DNA of 64,000 nucleotides from DTYU01 sp040756575 (GTDB taxonomy: Bacteria; Bacillota; Desulfotomaculia; Desulfotomaculales; Ammonificaceae). Both the position numbers and the translations under genes were made by a program. Positions 34,486-43,273 of the stretch are shown here, one piece after another. Position 1 is the first letter of the stretch. Each line of letters begins with the position of its first letter. The notes under the pieces were generated by a model that searched no databases, was not told where the DNA came from, and worked only from the letters and a program-made list of their open reading frames with translations. Where the stretch lies: positions 18,278-82,277 of the forward strand of contig JBFLYP010000011.1 of the NCBI GenBank assembly GCA_040756575.1, given 5' to 3'.

Positions 34486-34908
34486 GTGGCTGAGAAACTC
34501 CAGAAGTTGGTTGTGGTTACGCCGGCACGCGTTGCTTATTCCGACGAGGTGCGGATGGTGTGCGCGCGGGGTGCAGCCGGCGACTTGGGTATATTGCCCG
34601 ACCACGCTCCGCTTATTACCGCTTTAAAGACTGACGTGGTAAGGATACAAAAAGACGGTAAATGGCGGCACATGGCAGTATGCAGCGGCTTTTTAGAAGC
34701 CAAGGACAACCGTGTGGTCATTCTTTCCGACGCTGCGGAATTAGCTGAGGAGATAGATGTCGACCGTGCTCGCCGTGCAAAAGAACGGGCGGAGGAGCGT
34801 TTGCGGACCCGCGGGCCGGACATCGACATTGTCCGGGCCGAGGCAGCCCTCCTGCGTGCACTTGCCAGACTCAAAGCTGTTGAAATGGCGGGGGGTGCCA
34901 GGCGGTAA
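34486..34908 (+). CDS. atpC: ATP synthase F1 subunit epsilon
   Basis: 140 aa. N-terminal beta-sandwich (VVVTPARVAYSDEVRMV, GDLGILPDHAPLITAL) and C-terminal two-helix hairpin that can inhibit ATP hydrolysis. GTG start. It closes the operon and is followed by a terminator. Confidence 0.95.
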   Translation: MAEKLQKLVVVTPARVAYSDEVRMVCARGAAGDLGILPDHAPLITALKTDVVRIQKDGKWRHMAVCSGFLEAKDNRVVILSDAAELAEEIDVDRARRAKERAEERLRTRGPDIDIVRAEAALLRALARLKAVEMAGGARR

Positions 34909-34953
34909 GCCGGGGTTGGGCGACAGAAAGCACACTTTACAGCCGTTGATTCA

Positions 34954-34981
34954 GCCAGGCAATTAAAGCCTGGCATTTTTA
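34954..34981 (+). terminator. Terminator of the ATP synthase operon
   Basis: GCCAGGC and GCCTGGC pair around AATTAAA and are followed by ATTTTTA, 45 nt after the atpC stop. Confidence 0.9.
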
Positions 34982-35009
34982 TGCCCGAAGCGATCCAGGG
35001 CCGGTCTGA

Positions 35010-35231
35010 TTAGTGAGAACCCGAACAGCTCGAGCAACTTGTGGCTTTACAGGCTGTGCACGATGATCCCTTGCCGCCGTCTGTACCCCTGGTGGCAAAA
35101 AAGGAAAGCAATTTTTCTGGTTTAGGAGTATTACAGCCCGGGCAGGCGAGGTTTTCCCCAGTCTCACCCAACGGGCACAACCTTTCAAAGCGCAGGCCGC
35201 ATGCGTTACAGCGAAATTCATAAATAGGCAT
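35010..35231 (-). CDS. FmdB-type zinc ribbon protein
   Basis: 73 aa. MPIYEFRCNACGLRFERLCP and ACPGCNTPKPEKLLSF give the two CxxC knuckles of the FmdB putative regulatory family. A Cys/Ser-rich tail (SSCTACKATSCSSCSGSH) adds two more CxxC pairs. The family function is unknown; a regulatory role is inferred from the fold. It is convergent with atpC. Confidence 0.85.
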   Translation of the reverse strand: MPIYEFRCNACGLRFERLCPLGETGENLACPGCNTPKPEKLLSFFATRGTDGGKGSSCTACKATSCSSCSGSH

Positions 35232-35322
35232 TGCCGCTATGCTCCTTTCTTTCAGATCATATAGTTGTCAACAAAAGCTTATGGGAAATCAAGTTTGTTG
35301 TCAAGGAAAGCGGTGCATTTCG

Positions 35323-35351
35323 ACAGGATTTTCAAGACAGGTACAGAATAT
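35323..35351 (+). promoter_or_regulatory. Sigma-H-type promoter upstream of the beta-CASP nuclease gene
   Basis: ACAGGATTT, 11 nt, ACAGAATAT, an exact match to RNAGGAWWW-N11-RNNGAATWW. It lies about 150 nt before the gene at 35503; the region between carries no other gene. Confidence 0.6.
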
Positions 35352-35502
35352 GATTTGTGGTAAAGTGTCACCGGGTTTGCCCGGCGAGCAGGCTGGAATA
35401 GCGCTGCGTTTCCGGCACAACGGGCTGCCGAGGCCGCAGGCCGGTGGAGTACCCGAGGCGGCCGGAACGGCAACTGAGTGACTATAACGGAGGAGTAAGA
35501 GC

Positions 35503-37032
35503 GTGCGTTTAAGTTTTTTCGGTGCCGCGGGAACGGTCACCGGGTCACGTTTTTTAGTTGAAGCCAGTGGTTTGCGGGTTCTGGTTGATTGCGGTCTTTT
35601 TCAAGGGCCGCGTGAGGTAAGGGAGAGAAACCATCAGCCCTTTCCTTTTCATCCGGCTTCCATCGATTATCTGCTTGTGACCCATGCACATATCGACCAC
35701 TCCGGGCTGATACCACGTCTTTGCAAAGAAGGGTTTAAAGGCAGGATCTTTGCTACTGAAGCCACGGTTGATCTCTTGAGGGTTCTGCTGCCGGATGCAG
35801 GGCACATTCAGGAGATGGAGGTTGAGTGGAAAAACAGGAAGGCAAGGCGCGCGGGCAAGCCGATTATTGAGCCTATCTATACGGTTGCTGATGCGGAACG
35901 ATGCGGGCAATTCTTTACGGGTGTCAGGTACAACGCCGAGGTAGTGCTTTCACCGAAGGTAACCGTTACCTTTCTGAATGCAGGTCACATCCTTGGTGCG
36001 GCCATGATTCTGTTAACGGTTATCGAAAACGGCGCTCCGCTGCGGGTACTGTTTACCGGGGACATCGGCCGGCCTGGACAGCGTTACGTAAAGGATCCCG
36101 CAGCAGTCGAGGCGGCGGATTACGTCGTTATTGAGTCCACATATGGGAACAGGGTTCATCCCGTGGAGGACGAGGTCTCCGTGCTGCATGATGTCCTCTG
36201 GCGCACTTACAACCGTGGCGGAAACGTAATCATCCCGGCATTTGCCGTGGAGCGTACACAGGACCTTCTCTACGACCTCAACGAACTTTATCACGCCGGT
36301 AAACTCCCGCCTGTAAAGGTTTACATCGACAGTCCCCTTGCGGCGGCGGTGACCGATATCTTCAACCGGCATGAAGAGTGTTATGACGGAGATATGCACC
36401 ACCTGGTGCAACGTGGGCAGAACCCTTTAGACTCTGAATTTGTCCACTTTTCCGTTACCACTGAAGAATCACGCGCTCTCAACGAGGTTCCAGGCGGTCT
36501 GGTCATTATCTCCGGCAGCGGCATGTGTGAGGCCGGGCGCATACGCCACCATCTCAAACACAATCTCTGGCGGCCTGAATCCACAATTATTTTCGTCGGG
36601 TTCCAACCCGAGGGAACGTTAGGCAGGCGCATCCTTGCCGGGGAACGGACTGTCGCAATCTTTGGCGAAGAGATTGCCGTAAAGGCGGAAATCGTTGAGC
36701 TATTAGGGTATTCCGCGCATGCCGATCAACCTGCATTATTCAATTGGTTGAAGAGCATCAAGAACGCGCCCCGTCAGGTGTTTGTTGTTCACGGTGAACC
36801 GGACGCTGCGGCAGACTTACGGGAAAAGATCGAGGCCGACCTTGGTCTCAAAGCGGTTGTTCCGGATTACGGGTCGTCGTGGATCCTTGTAACGGATTAC
36901 CAGGCGCAGCTTTTGTTAGACGCTTACCACCGGCTGGGTGAAAGGGTTCGGGAGGTTGCGCGCGCGGCGGATCCCGCCGAAATGGCCGCAATTGCTCGTA
37001 AGATTGAGGCGATCGTTGCGGGCGGAGATTAG
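35503..37032 (+). CDS. Metallo-beta-lactamase fold, beta-CASP RNA-processing protein
   Basis: 509 aa. The MBL zinc site HAHIDHSGLIPRL is near residue 66, with the later acids and His in FLNAGHILGAAMILL and FTGDIGRPG. The beta-CASP domain and the C-terminal GYSAHADQPAL plus VFVVHGEPDAA follow, so this belongs to the YSH1/CPSF-like group with the RNA specificity domain. Such proteins cut RNA, though bacterial members of this type are poorly studied. The C-terminal 50 residues are an extra helical tail. GTG start. Confidence 0.88.
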   Translation: MRLSFFGAAGTVTGSRFLVEASGLRVLVDCGLFQGPREVRERNHQPFPFHPASIDYLLVTHAHIDHSGLIPRLCKEGFKGRIFATEATVDLLRVLLPDAGHIQEMEVEWKNRKARRAGKPIIEPIYTVADAERCGQFFTGVRYNAEVVLSPKVTVTFLNAGHILGAAMILLTVIENGAPLRVLFTGDIGRPGQRYVKDPAAVEAADYVVIESTYGNRVHPVEDEVSVLHDVLWRTYNRGGNVIIPAFAVERTQDLLYDLNELYHAGKLPPVKVYIDSPLAAAVTDIFNRHEECYDGDMHHLVQRGQNPLDSEFVHFSVTTEESRALNEVPGGLVIISGSGMCEAGRIRHHLKHNLWRPESTIIFVGFQPEGTLGRRILAGERTVAIFGEEIAVKAEIVELLGYSAHADQPALFNWLKSIKNAPRQVFVVHGEPDAAADLREKIEADLGLKAVVPDYGSSWILVTDYQAQLLLDAYHRLGERVREVARAADPAEMAAIARKIEAIVAGGD

Positions 37033-37137
37033 CCGCTTCGTTTATCAGCTTCAGCGGTGACGGCTCTTTCAAATGCTTAGGGGTCATGCGGCCTCTGCCG
37101 GACAGTTTAAGAGTAGCCGGGTCTCGGAGCCCGATGT

Positions 37138-37191
37138 TATAATAGCGGAAAGGACGGATGATAAACAAGGTCGTGCTGGCGGTGGTATAAT
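37138..37191 (+). promoter_or_regulatory. Two TATAAT boxes upstream of RBS element copy D
   Basis: Two exact TATAAT hexamers lie 48 nt apart in the gap after the nuclease gene. Neither has a good -35 at the right distance, so they are weak promoter candidates for pgeF. Confidence 0.35.
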
Positions 37192-37212
37192 AGATTACCG
37201 GCTGAGTGCGGC

Positions 37213-37457
37213 CGCCTTAGAGGAGTACCACATGCGGCAAGCCGCACAACGAGGAATGAAAGTGGGGCGAATAGACCCGTAAGTTGGTTGCTTAGATGCA
37301 GAAGAGTAACATAAACGGAACGCGGAGAAGAGCGAGCAGGACAAGGAAGGCGCAGCCGGACGGACCTGATTGGGAAGTGAGAAATGGCGGCGAGCCTGAC
37401 ACAGTAATGCGAAGCTCATCGCCGCGCCCTACGGAAGGAGAACGCATTCTCGGAGGA
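37213..37457 (+). repeat. RBS element copy D
   Basis: Carries the full core: GAGGAGTACCAC, hairpin TGCGGC-AA-GCCGCA, GGGGCGAATAGACCCGTAAG, GATGCAGAAGAGTAACAT, GCGCAGCCGGACGG, a trace of the asymmetric module reduced to GGGAAGTGAGAAATGGC, GAAGCTCATCGCCGCGCCC and CGCATTCTCGGAGGAG. It is co-directional with pgeF and ends 19 nt before its ATG. Confidence 0.88.
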
Positions 37458-37476
37458 GTGGTTAGGTCCAGCCTTT

Positions 37477-38268
37477 ATGCTTAAAGAGTATTGCGGCTTA
37501 AAGGTGTTTCAATCGCCGTCATTAGACATGCCGTGGCTTCTCCACGCATTCACCACCAGGTTGGGCGGCGTAAGCGAGGGCGTATTTCATTCATTGAACC
37601 TCGGGTTTGCGATCGGTGACCCTCCGGAACGGGTAGTAGCCAACAGAAAGCGGTTGGCACACGCGCTGGGCTATGACTTCGAACGCGCGGTTTCGGGTCA
37701 GCAGGTACACGGGAGCAATGTCGCTGTTGTAAGCCTCCTTGACGCGGGGGCGGGTGCTTTCGAGCCGGAAACCTCTATTCCGGCGGCCGACGGTCTTGTT
37801 ACGTCGACGCGACAGTTACCGCTTATGGCCTTCTTTGCGGACTGTGTCCCGGTTTTTCTTGTAGACACCGCAAATCGAACGGTCGGGATCGTGCATGCCG
37901 GATGGCGGGGAACTGTGCAGCGAATTGCCGGTAAGGCAGTTGCTGAAATGTCTCGGGCATTCGGCACCCACCCAGCGGAGTGCGTGGCGGTGGTAGGTCC
38001 GGCTATCGGCCCGTGTTGTTATACAACAGACGGGCCTGTGGCGGAGAAGTTTCAAGGTTGGGGCAGGGCGGTTTCGTGGCGGGACGGGAGCAAGTGGCAC
38101 GTTGATTTACGGGAGGCTAACCGCTGTGACTTGCTTACGGCGGGGGTGCTCCCTAAAAATATTACGGTAATTGATTTTTGTACCGCCTGCCACTCCGAAC
38201 TCATGTTTTCATACCGGCGGGACGGCGGCAACACGGGGAGAATGGCCGCCGTGATAATGCTCCGGTAG
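37477..38268 (+). CDS. pgeF: Laccase-domain (multicopper polyphenol oxidase) protein, PgeF/YfiH-like
   Basis: 263 aa. The conserved metal-binding and active-site pieces are QQVHGSNVAVV, FADCVPVFLVD, VHAGWRGTVQRIAGKA and the GPAIGPCCYTT loop. E. coli members edit peptidoglycan precursors that carry L-Ser in place of L-Ala; others act as purine nucleoside phosphorylases. In clostridia this gene is often next to yggS and sepF; here it is separated from them by the phosphate cluster. Confidence 0.9.
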   Translation: MLKEYCGLKVFQSPSLDMPWLLHAFTTRLGGVSEGVFHSLNLGFAIGDPPERVVANRKRLAHALGYDFERAVSGQQVHGSNVAVVSLLDAGAGAFEPETSIPAADGLVTSTRQLPLMAFFADCVPVFLVDTANRTVGIVHAGWRGTVQRIAGKAVAEMSRAFGTHPAECVAVVGPAIGPCCYTTDGPVAEKFQGWGRAVSWRDGSKWHVDLREANRCDLLTAGVLPKNITVIDFCTACHSELMFSYRRDGGNTGRMAAVIMLR

Positions 38269-38311
38269 GCAGGTAAAGTTTTACAGCGGTCTCCATAGAA
38301 AGGGTTAAACC

Positions 38312-39004
38312 ATGGCGCTGATTTTAGTGGTTGACGACGAGGAGCATATCCAGAAGTTACTCGGCTTTACGTTCGAGCGTGAAGGGTATGAGGTCTTAAC
38401 TGCCGGGGACGGTCTTACCGGGCTCAACCTTGCTCAAAGCAAGCACCCGGATCTGATCATCCTTGACGTTATGTTACCCGAAATGGACGGCATGCAGTTC
38501 TGCCAGGCTTTACGGGCAGACGAAAGGTCGCGGGAAATACCCGTAATCATGCTTAGTGCCCGGAGAGCAGAGAAGGACAAGGTTTCGGGTTTAGAAACAG
38601 GGGCTGATGACTACGTTACCAAGCCCTTCAGTGTACGCGAACTTTCCGCGAGGGTGAGGGCGCACCTGCGCCGCAAACCTCCGGCCAAGGAGAAGAACAG
38701 GCTTGTATACGGCCAACTAACCATCGACCGGGAGCGTCTGATGGTCTCATGGAAGGGTGTCCGGCAGGGGCTGACTCCCAAAGAGTTCGAGTTGCTTTAT
38801 TTTCTTGCTGCACACCCGGGGCGGGTTTTTTCACGTGACCACCTACTGGATAAAATCTGGGGGTACGATTTTCCGGGCGGTTCCCGGACGGTAGATGTTC
38901 ATATACGCTATATCCGGCAAAAACTTGAGCAACTACCGGGAGCGCCACGTTTTATCGAAACAGTACGGGGTGCAGGATATCGTTTTCGGGAGCAGGTAGA
39001 ATAG
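38312..39004 (+). CDS. OmpR/PhoB-family response regulator
   Basis: 230 aa. Receiver domain with the acidic pair in VVDDEEH, phospho-acceptor Asp in LIILDVMLPEMDG near residue 53 and the Lys in TKPFSVREL near 103. The C-terminal winged helix (TPKEFELLYFLAAHPGRVFS, then GSRTVDVHIRYIRQKLE) binds DNA. Next to a PhoR-like kinase, pstS, pstB and phoU, it is most likely the phosphate regulator. AGTTTTACAGCGGTCTCC just upstream resembles the left flank of RBS element copy C. Confidence 0.9.
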   Translation: MALILVVDDEEHIQKLLGFTFEREGYEVLTAGDGLTGLNLAQSKHPDLIILDVMLPEMDGMQFCQALRADERSREIPVIMLSARRAEKDKVSGLETGADDYVTKPFSVRELSARVRAHLRRKPPAKEKNRLVYGQLTIDRERLMVSWKGVRQGLTPKEFELLYFLAAHPGRVFSRDHLLDKIWGYDFPGGSRTVDVHIRYIRQKLEQLPGAPRFIETVRGAGYRFREQVE

Positions 39005-39008
39005 AAAA

Positions 39009-40358
39009 ATGGTAAGAACAATACGGAGGCGGGTTTACACCTGGCTGTTTATTCTACTGGTTGTTTTTGCGTGGCTCTGTGCGCTCAGCCACTATACCCA
39101 TTTGCATTTTTGGATGGTATTTACTACAGGTATTATCTCGACTGCTCTCATCGCAAGAGTGCTCAACAGGCAGGTTATCGACCCAATGCGGAATCTGGTT
39201 ACTGTGGCGAGGGAACTGGCCCCTTATGCACGAACGGAGGAACTGCCCCAGACGGATGAAGTCGGCTGGTTGACGTCGCGCGCAAACCTTTTGGCCGCAG
39301 GACTGAAAGGGGCCTTTAATTCTTTGTATACAGAGAAGGCGCAGATGGAAGCCATTTTGTCAAGTCTAAACGAAGCGGTACTGGCGTTGGATTCTACAGG
39401 GAAAGTGCTGCTTACCAACCCGGCCCTTGAGGCCATTTCCGGGGTGAGTCCAGAGGAGGCAAGGGGGAAAAACATCATTGAATTGATTCGTAATCACGAG
39501 TTGGAGCAGTTAGTGTATAAAGTTCTGTCATGCGTGTCGCCTGCAAGAGAGGAGCTGAAATTCCTTACACCGGAGCCCCGGGTTTTTTCTGCCCGGGTCA
39601 CACCGATTAACACCTCGGAGGGGCCGGGTGTGGTAGTGGTCCTTAGGGACATTACCGAGCAGAGGCGGCTTGAACAGGTGCGCAGCGAGTTTGTCGCTAA
39701 TGTATCGCATGAACTGCGGACACCTTTGACTGCTATCCGGGGTTTCGTTGAAACCCTCCGTGAGGGCACCGTGGAAGACCCTGCAAAAGCAAAGGAGTTC
39801 CTCGAAATCATCGAGTCGGAGACCAAGCGTCTCGAAAAACTAATTGAAGACCTGTTGAGCCTATCCCGGCTGGAAGACCGGCGGACAGCGTTTATCCGGC
39901 AGCAGGTTAACATAGGAGATGTTGTTGCCCGTCTCTTGCCCGTTTTCCAGAAACGTGCACAGGCTCAGAATATAAAACTGTTAGTTGAGGTCCCTCCCGA
40001 TTTACCGACAATACTTGCCGACCCGGAACTTATCGGCCAGGTGTTTGCAAATCTTATTGACAATGCCCTCAAATTTACTCCAGAAGGAGAGATCCGGATC
40101 AAGGCAACCGCTTCCCCCGGACGGATCCGGGTGGACGTTGAAGATACCGGAATAGGGATACCCGAAGAAAGCCTGCCTCGCGTGTTTGAGCGCTTTTACC
40201 GCGTCGACAAAGCACGTTCGCGGGCTTCGGGGGGAACCGGGCTCGGCCTATCAATTGTAAAGCATATAGTTGAAGCCCACGGCGGCAGGGTCAGCGCAGA
40301 AAGTGAATTAGGTAAGGGAAGCCGGTTCTCTTTCTACCTCCCGGTGCTACAAGTTTAA
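39009..40358 (+). CDS. PhoR-type sensor histidine kinase
   Basis: 449 aa. Two closely spaced membrane helices (about 8-48) with almost no outside loop, a HAMP-like linker, a PAS domain (ILSSLNEAVLALDSTGKVLL), the HisKA box with VSHELRTPLTAIRG near residue 237, and a complete ATPase domain (N box NLIDNALKFTPEG, G1 DVEDTGIGIPEES, G2 GGTGLGLSIVKHIV). This layout is that of PhoR, which reads phosphate supply through PhoU and the Pst transporter. Four nt separate it from the regulator gene. Confidence 0.9.
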   Translation: MVRTIRRRVYTWLFILLVVFAWLCALSHYTHLHFWMVFTTGIISTALIARVLNRQVIDPMRNLVTVARELAPYARTEELPQTDEVGWLTSRANLLAAGLKGAFNSLYTEKAQMEAILSSLNEAVLALDSTGKVLLTNPALEAISGVSPEEARGKNIIELIRNHELEQLVYKVLSCVSPAREELKFLTPEPRVFSARVTPINTSEGPGVVVVLRDITEQRRLEQVRSEFVANVSHELRTPLTAIRGFVETLREGTVEDPAKAKEFLEIIESETKRLEKLIEDLLSLSRLEDRRTAFIRQQVNIGDVVARLLPVFQKRAQAQNIKLLVEVPPDLPTILADPELIGQVFANLIDNALKFTPEGEIRIKATASPGRIRVDVEDTGIGIPEESLPRVFERFYRVDKARSRASGGTGLGLSIVKHIVEAHGGRVSAESELGKGSRFSFYLPVLQV

Positions 40359-40417
40359 AATTGTAGGGAACGTAATACCGGTTTAACAAAAAAGTGTTAC
40401 AGTTAAAATGGGGAAAA

Positions 40418-41272
40418 ATGCGCAAAGCCGTGATGTTTCTTGTAGCGTTCACGCTTTTCGCAGGAGGTTGCAGTAAGGAAGATCAAGTCTTCACCCCTCG
40501 GACGGAGGTTACCGTTTTAGGCTCGACTGCGCTTCTCCCTCTGATAAGGGCGGCGGCAAAAGACTTTATGGCGGTGAACCCGGAGGTATCTGTTATTGTG
40601 TCCGGGGGCGGTTCTATTACAGGCTTGTACCAGGTGGCCGCGGGAGCAGCGGATATTGGTGCGTCTAACGTAAAACCGCCGGCGAGGGACCCATTGTACC
40701 AGGGTTTGGTGGACCACGTGATAGGGGTGGTGCCTTTTTTGCTTATCACACACCCGGACGTCGGTGTGAATGGCCTGACGCAGGAGCAGGCGTTCGACAT
40801 TTTTACCGGTAAGGTTAAAAACTGGCGTACGGTAGGTGGAAACGAAGTGGAAGTTACTATCGTGAACCGGCTCAAATCCTCCGGCGCCCGTGAGCTTATA
40901 AAAGATATAATTCTTGAGGGAGGGGAGTTCACCGGCAATGCTATGGTTGTGAACTCAGACGGTGAGGTCAGGGATGCGGTGGCAAATACCCCGGGTGCTA
41001 TAGGGTACATAAGTGCGGGTTACTTGGGCGATTCCGTAAAAGCGCTGGAATACAACGGGGTGAGGTGCAGTGAAAGAAACGTGGTTAACGGCACTTATCC
41101 TCTGGTCGCAGCGGCGCACATGTATACGAAAGGAAGGCCCTCCGGGGCCGTGAAGGCGTTTATCGACTTCATAACCAGTGATTCTTTTCAGATCAGAGTG
41201 AAAAGGATGGGACTGCTGCCTGTTTCCGCTGTAGGAAGGGTCGGCCTCGAGAAGAGTGTTGCAACACCCTGA
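40418..41272 (+). CDS. pstS: Phosphate-binding lipoprotein PstS
   Basis: 284 aa from ATG 40418. The leader MRKAVMFLVAFTLFAGGC is a lipoprotein signal, so the mature protein is anchored outside the membrane. The phosphate site pieces LGSTALLPLI, SGGGSITGLYQVAAGAADIG and SSGARELI are conserved. It would hand phosphate to PstCA, but no pstC or pstA follows: pstB comes next after a 153-nt gap. Confidence 0.92.
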   Translation: MRKAVMFLVAFTLFAGGCSKEDQVFTPRTEVTVLGSTALLPLIRAAAKDFMAVNPEVSVIVSGGGSITGLYQVAAGAADIGASNVKPPARDPLYQGLVDHVIGVVPFLLITHPDVGVNGLTQEQAFDIFTGKVKNWRTVGGNEVEVTIVNRLKSSGARELIKDIILEGGEFTGNAMVVNSDGEVRDAVANTPGAIGYISAGYLGDSVKALEYNGVRCSERNVVNGTYPLVAAAHMYTKGRPSGAVKAFIDFITSDSFQIRVKRMGLLPVSAVGRVGLEKSVATP

Positions 41273-41292
41273 CTTATCGAAAAAGTGGGTTC
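41256..41292 (+). repeat. Small dispersed repeat, TGTTGCAACACC type (copy 3)
   Basis: GTGTTGCAACACCCTGACTT followed by ATCGAAAAAGTGGG. It overlaps the last codons of pstS, supplying its C-terminus (VATP) and stop, and marks the site where pstC and pstA would be expected. Confidence 0.5.
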
Positions 41293-41425
41293 AGCGATCT
41301 ACGTCCCTAAGGTTTACCCGGTAGCCGGTTGAACGATCACCCAGGCAATCTGCCGGGTATAGCTCGAAACGGCTTCACGCCCACAGGCAAAAGAACACCG
41401 CTCAGGGGCGGGGTATAGGGGAGGA

Positions 41426-42181
41426 ATGATGGTAAAGATCAAAGTTGAAGGCATGAACTTCTACTACCGGGAAGAGCAGGCCTTAAAGAATATAAACATC
41501 GAGATCAAAGCGAATCAAATAACCGCCCTGATTGGACCGTCCGGGTGCGGGAAGACCACGTTCCTGAGGGTTCTCAACCGGATGAATGACTTAATCGAAG
41601 GAGCCCGCGTGGAGGGAAATGTACTGCTTGACGGCGAGGATATCTATGCCGCTTCTGTTGACGTGGTGGAGCTGAGAAAGCGCGTAGGGATGGTCTTCCA
41701 GCGCCCCAACCCTTTCCCTATGTCGGTTTACGATAACATTGCTTTCGGTCCTCGGATTCACGGTATAAAAGATAAGCACCGCCTTGACGAGATTGTCGAA
41801 GCCAGTTTGCGGGGAGCTGCGCTATGGGACGAAGTCCGTGACAAACTTTACCGTTCGGCGCTCGGTTTATCCGGGGGGCAGCAGCAACGGCTATGCATTG
41901 CGCGTCTTCTTGCCGTAGAACCCGAGGTGGTTTTGATGGATGAGCCTACTTCCGCACTGGATCCGGTTTCGACGATGAAAATAGAAGAGCTCCTCCAGGA
42001 ACTGAAGAAACGGTATACCATAGTCATCGTAACACACAACATGCAACAGGCGGCACGGGTTTCGGATACCACAGCCTTCTTCCTTATGGGGGAGTTGATT
42101 GAGTACGATGAAACAGGAGTAATCTTTACACGACCCAGGGACAGGCGGACTGAGGATTATATAACCGGACGCTTCGGTTAA
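41426..42181 (+). CDS. pstB: Phosphate import ATP-binding protein PstB
   Basis: 251 aa. Full ABC ATPase: Walker A GPSGCGKTTFLR, signature LSGGQQQRLCIAR, Walker B EVVLMDEPTSALDP and the H-loop in IVIVTHNMQQAARVSD. The N-terminus KVEGMNFYYREEQALKNINI is typical of PstB. Without PstC and PstA nearby it must work with permeases encoded elsewhere or be orphaned. ATG start after GGGGAGGAATG. Confidence 0.95.
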   Translation: MMVKIKVEGMNFYYREEQALKNINIEIKANQITALIGPSGCGKTTFLRVLNRMNDLIEGARVEGNVLLDGEDIYAASVDVVELRKRVGMVFQRPNPFPMSVYDNIAFGPRIHGIKDKHRLDEIVEASLRGAALWDEVRDKLYRSALGLSGGQQQRLCIARLLAVEPEVVLMDEPTSALDPVSTMKIEELLQELKKRYTIVIVTHNMQQAARVSDTTAFFLMGELIEYDETGVIFTRPRDRRTEDYITGRFG

Positions 42182-42264
42182 TACGCGGTCTATCGGTTGC
42201 TTTGTATTCTATTCCTTGGTAAACTTTTACTAAATCTTTCCATAGTCTGTTTGAAGCTAACCTG

Positions 42265-42507
42265 TTTCTTTGAGTAGTGCCATATGCGGCAAGCCGCAAC
42301 GAAGAATGAAAATGGGACGAATAGACATGTAAGCTGGTTGCTTAGACGCAGAAGAGTAACATAGACGGAACGCGACAAGGGGCGAGCAGTACAAGGAAGG
42401 TGCAGCCGGACGGGCCTGATTGGGAAGTGAGAAGTGGCGGCGAGCCTGACGCAGTGATGGAAGGTCATCGCCGCGCCCCACGAAAGAAGAACGTATTTTC
42501 GGAGGAG
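42265..42507 (+). repeat. RBS element copy E
   Basis: Same order as copy D: GAGTAGTGCCAT, hairpin TGCGGC-AA-GCCGCA, GGGACGAATAGACATGTAAG (one arm has drifted), GCAGAAGAGTAACATAG, GTGCAGCCGGACGGGCC, GGGAAGTGAGAAGTGGC, AGGTCATCGCCGCGCCCC and ACGTATTTTCGGAGGAG. The last segment is the phoU Shine-Dalgarno, 4 nt before its GTG. Several changes from the other copies suggest an older insertion. Confidence 0.88.
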
Positions 42508-42511
42508 TGGT

Positions 42512-43189
42512 GTGAACGTGACGAGCCAGCGGACGACGTTTGAAAATGAGTTAACAGAACTTCAGAGGGATCTTTTGCGAATGGGGAGCCTGGTTGAGGA
42601 AGCCGTCTTTAATGCTGTCCAGTCTTTGGTCACGCGTGACGAGGTTTTAGCTAAAAAGGTTATGATGAATGACGACCAGATCGATGCATTATGCAAAGAG
42701 ATCGAAAAAAGGTGTGTCCGGCTGGTTGCCACCCAGCAGCCGATCGCCCGTGACCTCCGAATTATCTTTACGGGCATAAAGATCATTTCAAACCTGGAAC
42801 GGATGGGCGACCATGCTGTAGATATAGCCCGCTACGCGTTAAACCTGATAATTTGCTACAGTTCGACCGTTGCAGACATTATTTTGCAGGATATTTTGCA
42901 GATTAGCAGAATGGTACAACAGATGGTTAAAAACGGTTTGGATGCCTACGTTCATAACGATGTGACAAGGGCGCGTGAGATGAGCGGTGCAGACGACGAG
43001 GTCGACCACCTGTACAGAAAAACCTTCAACGCCATATTGGACTTAATGGAAAAAGAGCCTGGAAACACTCGTTGTTACGTGTATTTACTTTTAGCGGCTC
43101 TGCGTCTCGAAAGGGTAGCCGACCGTGCCACGAACATCGGTGAAGACGTTATTTATCTCGTTACGGGCGAGTGGGAAGAGCTGAACTGA
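42512..43189 (+). CDS. phoU: Phosphate signalling protein PhoU
   Basis: 225 aa, two three-helix bundles. The repeated metal-binding motif appears as LERMGDHAVDIAR in the first half and LERVADRATNIGED in the second. PhoU connects the Pst transporter to the PhoR kinase and represses it when phosphate is plentiful. GTG start placed by the Shine-Dalgarno of RBS element copy E. Confidence 0.95.
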   Translation: MNVTSQRTTFENELTELQRDLLRMGSLVEEAVFNAVQSLVTRDEVLAKKVMMNDDQIDALCKEIEKRCVRLVATQQPIARDLRIIFTGIKIISNLERMGDHAVDIARYALNLIICYSSTVADIILQDILQISRMVQQMVKNGLDAYVHNDVTRAREMSGADDEVDHLYRKTFNAILDLMEKEPGNTRCYVYLLLAALRLERVADRATNIGEDVIYLVTGEWEELN

Positions 43190-43237
43190 AAAAGGGAAGC
43201 TTTACTGGACGGCTGTAATGTTTTCACCCGCGGTAAC

Positions 43238-43267
43238 GGAGGAATTTACCTGCATTGCGTAGAATAT
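43238..43267 (+). promoter_or_regulatory. Sigma-H-type promoter at the yggS start
   Basis: GGAGGAATT, 12 nt, GTAGAATAT, an exact match to the sigma-H consensus. The -10 ends only about 7 nt before the yggS ATG, so transcription would begin at or next to the start codon. Confidence 0.65.
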
Positions 43268-43273
43268 CTCAAA

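Noticed and set aside
37231..37281. 16-codon peptide (MRQAAQRGMKVGRIDP) with a good Shine-Dalgarno inside RBS element copy D
   Set aside because: The frame is lost in nearly all other copies by start changes, early stops or shifts, so it is not under coding selection.
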